The notes beneath the pieces were generated by a model, which saw nothing but the letters and a program-made list of their open reading frames with translations, had not been told where the DNA came from and searched no databases. Of a stretch of DNA of 6,431 nt, positions 1-6,293 are shown piece by piece (within the stretch, counting starts at the first letter, position 1; every line of letters begins with the position of its first letter). The position numbers were made by a program, and so were the translations under genes. Source of the DNA: an uncultured Mediterranea sp. (GTDB lineage: Bacteria; Bacteroidota; Bacteroidia; Bacteroidales; Bacteroidaceae); assembly GCA_946007445.1 (NCBI GenBank), contig CAMGAL010000127.1:1-6431 (forward strand), in the 5' to 3' direction.

Positions 1-1331
1 GCAATCCACACCGGGTGTGCCGTCCGCAGGAACTCCTCTTGCGCAGCAGGCGCATACGCCCCCACGACCATTCCTTCCCTCCGTACCAGGCTGTCAAACT
101 CGGCCAATGTGGCAGGCAGTCCGTCCACCCGATACCCCTCCCGACGCAGGTAGCACAGGAAGTTGTAGAGCGAGGGCACTACCTCCATGCCACTGGCCAG
201 CAGGGCATCCTTTCCCGGCGACTTGAAGTAGCAGATGGCCACCCGCTTCTCGCTGTTGGGCTTGTCTCGCAAGGCAAAGCATCTCTGCATATAGTTTACG
301 AAGCGCTCCACCCGTTCCATCTCCGGGCAGGGCCGCAGGTAGCCCTCCTCGTTCTCCTCCTGCGTGGCTATGCAGAAGGGGGCTATGCCGCCATCTATCT
401 CGGGCACGACCACCCGGGCGGTCAGCGTGCCCCCTCCCACAGGCGTGTGGACATCCAGCCACTGCTCACGCGGCTGCAACAGGGGGAAGGGGTTGAAAAG
501 CAGGATATTCTCATCGTGCAGCCAAGTGACGAGCGAGTCGCTGCCCAATCGGCCCATCGGCAGATAGACCACCGCATCGGGATGGAGTTCACGGAGCATC
601 TGCTCGCGGGTCGAGACGTTGCCTGCCAGCGGATAAACATTCCAACCGGCCTGCGTCAGACGGGAAATCAATGTATCGACATGCGCTCGGTTGCCCTCCA
701 TCGGGAAGGACACCCCGGCTATCAGGGCCACCTTGCGGGCATTCTCATGGTAAAGTCCCCGCCGGCGCAGATACTCCGTCAACTCCCTGTGATTCAGGAA
801 GTATTGGCCGCTCTCTTGGTGGTAATAGAGGTTTTCGGGCAACTGTACAGGAGGCGCAAAACTATCCTCACCCCACCGATGGGGAGTGGCCAGATGACGC
901 AGATAGCGCAGTGCGTTGCGATAGTTCTGCCGACAACCGTTGCGGAAGTAGAGCGACAACGTATCTTGTTGGGCTGGTGTCAAATTGTGGCAGATGGCAT
1001 TGGGCAGGGGACGCCAGGCATTGGTGAAGACGGGCACGCCCCGATGGGCCGCCTGCTGCAGCTCATCGCGCTGCGCCTCGTCCAGAAACAGGCCGCGGGC
1101 GTAGAGCACCACGGCGTCGTAGCCACGGAAACTCTTCACCTCATCGGTAGGCAGGCAGGTCACCCGGATGTGGCTGCAATCGTTGTTCAAGGCCAGGTCT
1201 GTAGCCTGGGCAGGCAGGGCATTCACCACCAAGATATGGGTAGGTGCCCAACCATAGAAGTAGAGCAGGCAGCTGATGGCCACGAAGAGCACTGCTCCGG
1301 CGAGCATTCCTACAAGGTGTTGTCTTTTCAT
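1..1331 (-). CDS. cobN: CobN-family large chelatase subunit with N-terminal membrane anchor (3' part missing)
   Basis: The first 443 codons are present and the gene runs off the left edge; CobN proteins are usually well over 1,100 residues, so about two thirds are missing. The start ATG (1331-1329) is followed by a short basic stretch (MKRQ) and a hydrophobic helix at residues 5-27, so the protein is probably anchored in the inner membrane with its bulk in the periplasm. CobN-type landmarks are the VVVPEIDGGIAPF segment (307-319), then RVAICYF (363-369) and SGMEVVPSLYNFL (380-392) before a GY at 399-400. In aerobic B12 synthesis CobN inserts cobalt into hydrogenobyrinate diamide with CobS and CobT. 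In Bacteroidota the homologue HmuS sits in haem-uptake operons. The start is 7 bases after the cbiK stop, suggesting co-translation. The family call is firm, but the substrate and the direction of metal transfer are not. The symbol denotes family only; hmuS-like is the main alternative. Confidence 0.85.
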   Translation of the reverse strand, partial: MKRQHLVGMLAGAVLFVAISCLLYFYGWAPTHILVVNALPAQATDLALNNDCSHIRVTCLPTDEVKSFRGYDAVVLYARGLFLDEAQRDELQQAAHRGVPVFTNAWRPLPNAICHNLTPAQQDTLSLYFRNGCRQNYRNALRYLRHLATPHRWGEDSFAPPVQLPENLYYHQESGQYFLNHRELTEYLRRRGLYHENARKVALIAGVSFPMEGNRAHVDTLISRLTQAGWNVYPLAGNVSTREQMLRELHPDAVVYLPMGRLGSDSLVTWLHDENILLFNPFPLLQPREQWLDVHTPVGGGTLTARVVVPEIDGGIAPFCIATQEENEEGYLRPCPEMERVERFVNYMQRCFALRDKPNSEKRVAICYFKSPGKDALLASGMEVVPSLYNFLCYLRREGYRVDGLPATLAEFDSLVRREGMVVGAYAPAAQEEFLRTAHPVWI

Positions 1332-1338
1332 AAAGGGG

Positions 1339-2292
1339 TCACTCCGTCTCTTTTCCGTCGGCATACGCCTGCTTCTTGCTCATGACGTCCTGCGGGCGGT
1401 GCTGCAACGAGAAGCGGATGTGCTCGATGAAGAGCGCCTGCACGCCCTCCAGTTCTCCCAAGCCCTCCATACAGGCCGTCACAGCAAAACCCTCCTGCTC
1501 CAGCCGCTCTTTCCACTCCACGGCAATGTCATTGTGGGCATGGTCGCCGGCCACAAACATCAGTGGCACCAAGGTCACCTGCTTGGCTTTCGAGGCTTTC
1601 AGCTGTGCCAGCATGGTGTCGAAGGTGGGATAGCCCTCTATGGTACCCACATGCACGTTGTCGTGACCCAAGGCCTTCAGCATGTAGTCCACCTGGCTGT
1701 ACAAGGCGGTAGCAGGGGTATAGGTGCCATGTCCCACCCAGACGAAATGGCGGTCAAAGCCTTTTCGGCCCGACTCAGCATCCACCCGATGATGCTCACA
1801 CAACAGCCGCACCAGTGCCTCGCTATCCTCCACCGAGTAGAGCAACGGAGTCCCTATCCGCACCTCGCGGAAGAAGGGGGCCACACGCGCCACATCCCGA
1901 CGCAGCGACTCCATCTCGGCACCCTCAATGAGGTGGGTGCTCTGCACAACCACATGGGTATAGCCCAATCCTCGCAGTTGTAGCAGGACATCAAGGGGTG
2001 TGTGCTTCTCCACCCCGCGTTGGTGCAACTTGCGGATGATGATGCGCGAAGTATAGGCTTCATAGACATCCAACGAGGGGAATGCCTCGCGTGCCCGGGC
2101 ATTGATGGCATCGATGGTGCGGGCGCGGGTGTCGTCGTAGCTCGTGCCGAAGTGTACCATCAGCAGGGCGGCCTTATCACCCGGTTTCATCCCGGCCAGC
2201 AGCTCATGGGGCGTGAAACCCTCCCCCTGCTGTGCCAGGCACGACAGGGAGAGGCAAACCATGACTATAAAAGAGAGTAACGTCCGTTGCAT
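1339..2292 (-). CDS. cbiK: Exported CbiK-type sirohydrochlorin cobaltochelatase
   Basis: This complete protein has 317 residues. CbiK inserts Co2+ into sirohydrochlorin in the anaerobic B12 pathway. Family motifs run in order: LLMVHFGTSYDDTR (43-56), VVVQSTHLIEGAEM (114-127), FVWVGHGTYTPATALY (183-198), VGTIEGYPTFD (215-225) and LVPLMFVAGDHAHND (241-255). H188 and H251 fit the two metal-binding histidines of the family, and E219 lies in the conserved IEGYP segment. The first 20 or so residues form a signal peptide (hydrophobic from L5, likely cut after CLA at 18-20), absent from cytoplasmic CbiK of about 260 residues. Export makes it resemble the periplasmic CbiK(P) of Desulfovibrio. C18 could instead be a lipid-modified Cys, but SLSC is a poor lipobox. 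The start overlaps the preceding gene by 28 bases. Chelatase family and export are well supported; the natural substrate, and insertion versus removal of metal, are open. Confidence 0.88.
   Translation of the reverse strand: MQRTLLSFIVMVCLSLSCLAQQGEGFTPHELLAGMKPGDKAALLMVHFGTSYDDTRARTIDAINARAREAFPSLDVYEAYTSRIIIRKLHQRGVEKHTPLDVLLQLRGLGYTHVVVQSTHLIEGAEMESLRRDVARVAPFFREVRIGTPLLYSVEDSEALVRLLCEHHRVDAESGRKGFDRHFVWVGHGTYTPATALYSQVDYMLKALGHDNVHVGTIEGYPTFDTMLAQLKASKAKQVTLVPLMFVAGDHAHNDIAVEWKERLEQEGFAVTACMEGLGELEGVQALFIEHIRFSLQHRPQDVMSKKQAYADGKETE
1342..1345 (-). promoter_or_regulatory. Possible ribosome binding site of cobN inside the cbiK end
   Basis: The minus strand reads GGAG ten bases before the cobN ATG, within the last codons of cbiK. 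It is the only Shine-Dalgarno-like sequence near this start. It supports the chosen ATG and suggests that ribosomes finishing cbiK can reinitiate on cobN. The spacing is a little long and Bacteroidota depend weakly on such sites, so the call is tentative. Confidence 0.4.
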
Positions 2293-3557
2293 TGGGCCTT
2301 CTTTTCCAGCACGCGAATCTGCTCGAAGTAGTAACCCTCGGCTATCTCAACGCCCTTCTCCACCTTGCCGGTAGCGGCATCATAGATGTAGATGCAGGGA
2401 TTGCTGTCCTCGGGATTGACACCGATGTAGGCCTTGCCGTTGACAATGGCCGTGCGCTGCGAAAAGCGGCCTCCGCTATAGGGTAGACGCACACCGTTGC
2501 AGCTGATGGGTGTGTGGGTCTTGCTGTTGAGGTCGATGATGGTGTAGTAGTGACTGTAGCTGTCGATGCCTGTGCCCAAGGCATCCTCGCGGGCATAGCC
2601 CAACACCTTGCCGTTGCCCAGATACTCAGCCGCCAGCAGCTTGCCGTCGTTGCTGAAAGCATCGTACGAGGTGTCGATGTCGTTGCCGGCCGCGTTCAGG
2701 CGGGTCAGGTGCGAGCGCTCCACGCCATCGGCATCGTTGGTCAGACCGGCCACATAGACCTGCCCAGACTCGTCAGTGAATACACACTTCTGCAGCAGCT
2801 CGCCGTAGGCACTGCCCACCATCTCGTCCAGCCAGGTGTTCTGAATGTTGCTCTCTACAGCCATCGTAGCGGGGTTGATGACGGCGGTGAACACCTTAGA
2901 GGCAGTCGAGTTAAGTCCCTTCTTGGCCTTGCCATAGTAGAAGTAGATGAGCTTGCCGCTCTTCTTGTTGTAGGGCAGGATGCCCGAGGTGGTCAGCACG
3001 GCCGAGCCTTCGGGTACAGGGAGGTCCAGGGTGCCCTCGGCCAGGATGTGGAGGTCAGCGTCGAGCTTGGTCCAAATCACCTGCTTGGCATCACCGTTGG
3101 CCGCCATGATGACCAGGTTGTTGTCGTCCAGCCAAGCATGGGTGTACTTGCGCGGCGTGTAGGTGTTGGTCGCAAACTTCTGCTCCTGCACCGTCTGAAT
3201 GGTGTTGTCCGACAGGGTGTACTTGCCGAATCGGTCACCTGACACAGGCACCTGGTAGTAGTAGGCCCCCTTCACGATGTTCTCCAGCGTGAGCTTGTAG
3301 TTCACCTCCGTGCCTTCGCCCACGAAGTTGATCATCGGCTGGTCGTCCTCCAGCGAGTTGACGCTGCGCACCAGGGTCTTCACGTCGCGTCCCATGCCGC
3401 CATGTTTGTCCACGGCCACCCAGACGTCGAAGTGGTAGTCGCCGGTAATCGTGTTCTCAGGTTGTTCTTTCGGATCGTCGTCGTCCGAGCAGGCTTGGAA
3501 GGTCACTCCCAACGCCACCATCAGCATCATGCTGAACAAGAGTCTCAACTGTTTCAT
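2265..3557 (-). CDS. DUF4374-type surface lipoprotein, likely partner of the TonB-dependent receptor
   Basis: This complete protein has 430 residues. The N-terminus is a lipoprotein signal: MKQLR, a hydrophobic core, then FQAC with C23 as the lipidated residue. The next residues, SDDDD (24-28), are an acidic run of the kind that sends Bacteroidota lipoproteins to the cell surface. The mature part has repeated blade-like strands ending in short turns (AWLDDNNLVIMAANGD 141-156, KLIYFYYGKAKKG 202-214, GQVYVAGLTNDADG 265-278, GKAYIGVNPEDSNPCIYIYD 374-393), consistent with a beta-propeller. The C-terminal EGYYFEQIRVLE (407-418) recalls DUF4374 proteins. These are found next to TonB-dependent receptors and are thought to bind the ligand at the surface. 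It lies 22 bases after the receptor gene. Under a B12 riboswitch it may play a role like the B12-binding lipoprotein BtuG, although I see no reason to call it BtuG itself. The family call rests on remembered resemblance; lipoprotein and surface location are read directly. Confidence 0.78.
   Translation of the reverse strand: MKQLRLLFSMMLMVALGVTFQACSDDDDPKEQPENTITGDYHFDVWVAVDKHGGMGRDVKTLVRSVNSLEDDQPMINFVGEGTEVNYKLTLENIVKGAYYYQVPVSGDRFGKYTLSDNTIQTVQEQKFATNTYTPRKYTHAWLDDNNLVIMAANGDAKQVIWTKLDADLHILAEGTLDLPVPEGSAVLTTSGILPYNKKSGKLIYFYYGKAKKGLNSTASKVFTAVINPATMAVESNIQNTWLDEMVGSAYGELLQKCVFTDESGQVYVAGLTNDADGVERSHLTRLNAAGNDIDTSYDAFSNDGKLLAAEYLGNGKVLGYAREDALGTGIDSYSHYYTIIDLNSKTHTPISCNGVRLPYSGGRFSQRTAIVNGKAYIGVNPEDSNPCIYIYDAATGKVEKGVEIAEGYYFEQIRVLEKKAQCNGRYSLL
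2297..2303 (-). promoter_or_regulatory. Ribosome binding site of cbiK
   Basis: The minus strand reads AAGAAGG four bases before the ATG at 2292-2290, inside the 3' end of the DUF4374 gene. It decides the start: beginning here gives an intact signal peptide, and it accounts for the 28-base overlap. It is the clearest Shine-Dalgarno-like site in the operon. Confidence 0.5.
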
Positions 3558-3579
3558 TGCGTGTTAATTGTTTGAATGG

Positions 3580-5739
3580 TTAATGTATGAATAATCTGAA
3601 TTTGGCAAAGAAGGCACGCCCGGGCTTCTGCAGGCGGTAGTTGTCGTACACCAGGCGGTCGAAGAGGTTGGAGCACTCCAGCGAGAGGTTGTAGCGCCCA
3701 CCCTGCCAGGAGTAGGTCAGGTCGGCGTTGCACACGTTCTGCTCGGGGATGCGGGCCTTGCTCTCGGCCGCACCGTAGGCCTCCCACGAGAGGTAGTACC
3801 AGTGTACCCACTGGTAGGAGAAAGCCAGGCGCAGGCGGCTGTCCGTAGGGCCTACGTGATGGAAGGTGTAGGCCGCATCGGCACCTCCGAACATCCAGGG
3901 ACGGTTGGGCACGCGGTTGTGATAGGTGGCCGAGGGCTTGACGTCAATCATGTACTTCCGCTGGTCACGAGCAACCAGCCAGCTGAAGGTGGCCGAGAGC
4001 TGCAGGCGGTTCTGCCAGTCGTAGCGCAGCTCGCCCTCCACCCCTTTGACGTGGACGGCAGGCACGTTGCCATACTGCATGGTGCCCTCCTTCTCCGACA
4101 CCACGGTCTGTATGTAGTCGTCCACAAAGCGGAGGAAACCGTTGGCCTCGTAGTAAAGGGAGTGGCCGGCCGCCGGTCGCCAGGTGCCGAAGAGGCCCAG
4201 GTTGAGATTGTGGCTGCTCTCTGGCTTCAAGGCCACGTTGGCATAGATGGTGGTACCGTTGCCCAGCAGCTCGCGGGCCAGGGGCAGGCGCACGCTGTGC
4301 TCGTAGGAGAATTTCAAGGCCAGTGCCTCGCTCGCAGTGAAGCGCGCTCCCGCGCCATAGCCCCAGTAGCTGTGCGTGCTCGAACCCTGCACCTCGTCGG
4401 AGCCGGTCACGCTGGGCAGATCGGTCTGCTCGATGCGCATGTGGTTGATGTAGTCCTTTACAAAGAAAGTGTTGTCCATCCGTCCCTGCCACAGCGACTG
4501 GTTGTAGGCCAGGGTCAGGATGTGCTTGGCCAGCACGTCGCTGCTCGGCACGAAGGTGTCGTCCACCTCGTCGTAGCGTTTGTTGCCCGTACGATTGAGG
4601 TTGTAGTTCAGGTTCAGCGTATGCCCTTCGGCCAGGCGGTAGTCCCAGTTGGTGCGGGCCACGGTCAGAGGGCGGTAGTAGTGGCGCAGAGCCCGGCCTC
4701 GGCCGGTAATCTCGTTGCGCGAGCTCACGATGTAGTCTCCGTTCCAGTCATACTGGCGGTAGGCGGTGTCGGCGGTCACCGAGTAGTCCCAGGTGTGCGA
4801 CAGCGAGGCGTTCAGCTGCAACCCCTTCAGCAGGAAGTCGCGCTTACGGTAGCGGGCCGCGATGCTCCAGGCATGGGCATTGCGCTCGGCCATGCCATAG
4901 ACGCGGTCCTGTATGGAGCCCGTCTGCAACTCCTTCTCCACCTTCGAGCCGCTGACCGACACGAACAGCTGGTCGGCCCAAGGCTTGCGCACGAAGCCCA
5001 GCTCCACCTGCCCCAGCAGCGAGAGGTAGTCGTCGTGGAATCGGCGGCGGTCCACCGAGAGGTACTTACGGCTCTCCTCGTCCCATACCTCCACGCCCTT
5101 CATCAGATAGTCGTTCTTGGAGTAGCTCACGCCTATCGAGGGGCGGATGATGAGCCCCGTGTGCGGCTCCACAAACTGGGCGGCCATATCCCCCTTATGC
5201 GTGTGGAATGAGCCTATGCCGTAGCTGGCATCCAGGTAGTTGCGCTGCTCCTGCTTGGTGATGATGTTCACCGCGCCGCCCAAGGCATCGGTGCCCAGGC
5301 TAGCCGGCACCACCCCCTTGTAGATTTCGATGCGGTCGATGAGGTTCACCGGCAGGTTGGCCAGCGACACCTCGCTTCCCTTCGTGTCGAGGGGCACCCC
5401 GTCCAGAAAGTAGCGCACTGAGTTGCCGGACAAGCCGTTGATGGAGAGGTCGAAGTCCGAGCCAACGCCCCCCTCCTCGCGCACCTTCACGCCACTGGTG
5501 CGGTCCACCAGGCGGTTCAGGTTGTTCAGCGAATTGACTAGCGGCTTAATGTCCAGCGCACTCACCGTCCAGGCGCTCTCCTTCAGCTGCTGCGTCTTCG
5601 ACTTGCCATAGACATACACCTGCTGCAGCTCATACTTGCTCTCCGGCAGGGTATCAGCCGTCACGACGCTTTGGCTCCACGCGGGCAACGCCACCAGGCA
5701 GCACATCATACCTATTATATAAATTGCATTCTTCATCAT
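3580..5739 (-). CDS. TonB-dependent outer-membrane receptor, cobalamin-riboswitch controlled
   Basis: This complete protein of 719 residues is an outer-membrane porin-like transporter driven by TonB-ExbBD. A signal peptide covers about residues 1-22 (cut near PAWS/Q). ELQQVYVYGKS (37-47) lies where a TonB box is expected. The plug domain follows to about residue 162 and carries SINGLSGNSVRYFLDGVPLD (99-118) and the closing signature RIEIYKGVVPASLGTDALGG (136-155) before AVNIITK. The rest is barrel: alternating aromatic strands such as LDASYGIGSFHTH, ending RAFFAKFRLFIH with a penultimate-strand pattern normal for outer-membrane proteins. No carboxypeptidase-like N-terminal extension is present, and the length is far below SusC proteins (about 1,000), so it belongs with vitamin, haem and siderophore receptors. 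Start: tandem ATGs at 5739 and 5736 with no strong Shine-Dalgarno site. The riboswitch argues for a corrinoid or cobalt-related ligand, as for BtuB, but sequence alone does not exclude haem or a siderophore. Confidence 0.92.
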   Translation of the reverse strand: MMKNAIYIIGMMCCLVALPAWSQSVVTADTLPESKYELQQVYVYGKSKTQQLKESAWTVSALDIKPLVNSLNNLNRLVDRTSGVKVREEGGVGSDFDLSINGLSGNSVRYFLDGVPLDTKGSEVSLANLPVNLIDRIEIYKGVVPASLGTDALGGAVNIITKQEQRNYLDASYGIGSFHTHKGDMAAQFVEPHTGLIIRPSIGVSYSKNDYLMKGVEVWDEESRKYLSVDRRRFHDDYLSLLGQVELGFVRKPWADQLFVSVSGSKVEKELQTGSIQDRVYGMAERNAHAWSIAARYRKRDFLLKGLQLNASLSHTWDYSVTADTAYRQYDWNGDYIVSSRNEITGRGRALRHYYRPLTVARTNWDYRLAEGHTLNLNYNLNRTGNKRYDEVDDTFVPSSDVLAKHILTLAYNQSLWQGRMDNTFFVKDYINHMRIEQTDLPSVTGSDEVQGSSTHSYWGYGAGARFTASEALALKFSYEHSVRLPLARELLGNGTTIYANVALKPESSHNLNLGLFGTWRPAAGHSLYYEANGFLRFVDDYIQTVVSEKEGTMQYGNVPAVHVKGVEGELRYDWQNRLQLSATFSWLVARDQRKYMIDVKPSATYHNRVPNRPWMFGGADAAYTFHHVGPTDSRLRLAFSYQWVHWYYLSWEAYGAAESKARIPEQNVCNADLTYSWQGGRYNLSLECSNLFDRLVYDNYRLQKPGRAFFAKFRLFIH

Positions 5740-5886
5740 CTTTGGTTTGCTCGTTATTCACTCCATGGCGCTCTACGGAGAGACAGGCATCCAACAAGAT
5801 GAGAACCGATACCTCCGCTTCGTCCGGAAGTACACAGGTTACCAGATGTTTCGTTGCTTTATTCCCCGAAAGCAGTAAAACTATGT
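5740..5886 (-). other. Leader between the riboswitch aptamer and the receptor gene (expression platform region)
   Basis: This is a 147-base untranslated stretch with no credible gene. On the minus strand it can form several small hairpins: 5874-5855 (TGCTTT/AAAGCA), 5831-5811 (seven pairs including one G-U, loop GACGAAG) and 5782-5771 (CTCT/AGAG). None is followed by a run of T, so I see no intrinsic terminator. That would suit control at translation initiation or through a long-range contact with the aptamer, but the mechanism is inferred. Confidence 0.5.
5855..5874 (-). promoter_or_regulatory. Hairpin just after the cobalamin aptamer, possible regulatory stem-loop
   Basis: The minus strand has a six-base-pair stem, TGCTTT with AAAGCA, around the loop CGGGGAAT, starting 12 bases after the aptamer ends. 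Many cobalamin riboswitches have a hairpin at this place whose loop touches the aptamer. The loop's CGGG is complementary to CCCG at 6001-5998 in the aptamer core, so competition with the P4 stem is possible. The stem is directly visible; its function is a guess. Confidence 0.4.
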
Positions 5887-6076
5887 GTTCTGTTGGCAGG
5901 TCTTCTGACTTCTCCCCCCTCTTCGACCGCCTTCCCACCGTCTGACCGACGGCAGTGGCTCTGAGATCTGAGGGTTTGGTATGAGGAGTTACAGCAGCGG
6001 GTCTGTCCAGGACTTGCACCTGATTCCCATTTTCATCACACCCCGGTCGGCGACCGGCGGCATGAAACCAACAAAC
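5887..6076 (-). promoter_or_regulatory. Cobalamin (B12) riboswitch aptamer
   Basis: Reading the minus strand from 6076: GTTTGTTGG (6076-6068) pairs with CCAACAGAAC (5896-5887) to form P1. A perfect six-pair hairpin CCGGTC/GACCGG (6057-6043) forms P3. The highly conserved core follows: GGGAATCAGG (6028-6019), TGCAAGTCCTG (6018-6008) and CCCGCTGCTGTAA (6001-5989), with P4 as GGG/CCC and P5 as CAGG/CCTG. A variable hairpin CCGTC/GACGG (5952-5938) comes next, then the B12 box AGTCAGAAGACCTGCC (5910-5895), one or two bases from the usual consensus. It lies directly upstream of the receptor gene in the same orientation. Riboswitches of this class bind adenosyl- or other cobalamins and normally lower expression when B12 is abundant. 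The call is very secure; the exact edges are good to a few bases. Confidence 0.96.
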
Positions 6077-6082
6077 TGGCAG

Positions 6083-6090
6083 CAAAGGTA
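6083..6090 (-). promoter_or_regulatory. Likely -7 promoter element of the riboswitch-controlled operon
   Basis: The minus strand reads TACCTTTG, matching the Bacteroidota housekeeping -7 consensus TAnnTTTG. Transcription would begin about 6-8 bases further on, at about 6076, exactly where the P1 stem of the riboswitch begins. That agreement between two independent signals supports both. No good TTTG -33 element is visible at the expected distance. Confidence 0.65.
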
Positions 6091-6176
6091 GCACAAATAA
6101 AGAAGAGTTCCGCACGTTTCGCCGAAAAAATTTCGCTTTTGATGCCTACCTGCATCACGGCGTGTTTGATTTTGCA
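6091..6176. other. AT-richer spacer between two divergent promoters
   Basis: No gene is supported here. The spacer holds A/T tracts, including the inverted repeat CGAAA-AAA-TTTCG (6123-6135), and the small inverted repeat CACG-G-CGTG near 6156-6164. These are too short to name as operators. The stretch separates the minus-strand operon promoter from the plus-strand promoter of the dehydrogenase gene. Confidence 0.4.
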
Positions 6177-6208
6177 TTTCGCAATTTCGAAAAAACAATG
6201 TACCTTTG
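6177..6208 (+). promoter_or_regulatory. Likely promoter of the short-chain dehydrogenase gene
   Basis: TACCTTTG at 6201-6208 is a perfect TAnnTTTG -7 box. TTTC at 6177-6180, 20 bases upstream, is a weak stand-in for the TTTG -33 element. Transcription would begin near 6214, giving a leader of roughly 150 bases before the ATG at 6362. The same eight-base box appears on the opposite strand at 6090-6083. Confidence 0.55.
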
Positions 6209-6279
6209 CACTCAGTTTCACCATCGGGGCATTGTTTGCTGCACTAATTTCATTGAGTATCGGCCGCACTCGGCATAGT

Positions 6280-6293
6280 CCAAACAAGTTTGG
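6280..6293 (+). repeat. Inverted repeat in the 5' leader of the dehydrogenase gene
   Basis: CCAAACAAGTTTGG forms a five-pair stem (CCAAA/TTTGG) with the loop CAAG. A weaker lower stem is possible between GCATAG (just upstream) and CTCTGC (6295-6300). It lies between the predicted promoter and the start codon. There is no T run after it, so it is not an intrinsic terminator. It resembles short palindromes I associate with Bacteroides gene leaders, but I cannot confirm a repeat family from one copy. Confidence 0.4.

Noticed and set aside
15..1385. Plus-strand open frame of 456 codons opposite cobN
   Set aside because: It is antisense to a gene with clear CobN features. The translation is low in recognisable motifs, and long antisense frames are expected in GC-rich coding DNA.
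1276..1983. Plus-strand open frame of 235 codons opposite cbiK
   Set aside because: It is antisense to conserved CbiK motifs and has no family features or promoter of its own.
3802..5211. Plus-strand open frame of 469 codons opposite the receptor gene
   Set aside because: It mirrors the receptor's barrel region and is very rich in Val, Ala, His, Gln and Gly with no domain. It is a shadow of a well-supported gene.
5811..5831. Hairpin in the receptor leader considered as an intrinsic terminator
   Set aside because: It is a seven-pair stem including one G-U pair, but no T run follows on the minus strand, so it lacks the second half of a terminator.
5654..6115. Minus-strand open frame of 153 codons across the leader
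   Set aside because: It runs through the whole cobalamin riboswitch and into the receptor's signal-peptide region in another frame. The RNA structure explains the sequence better.
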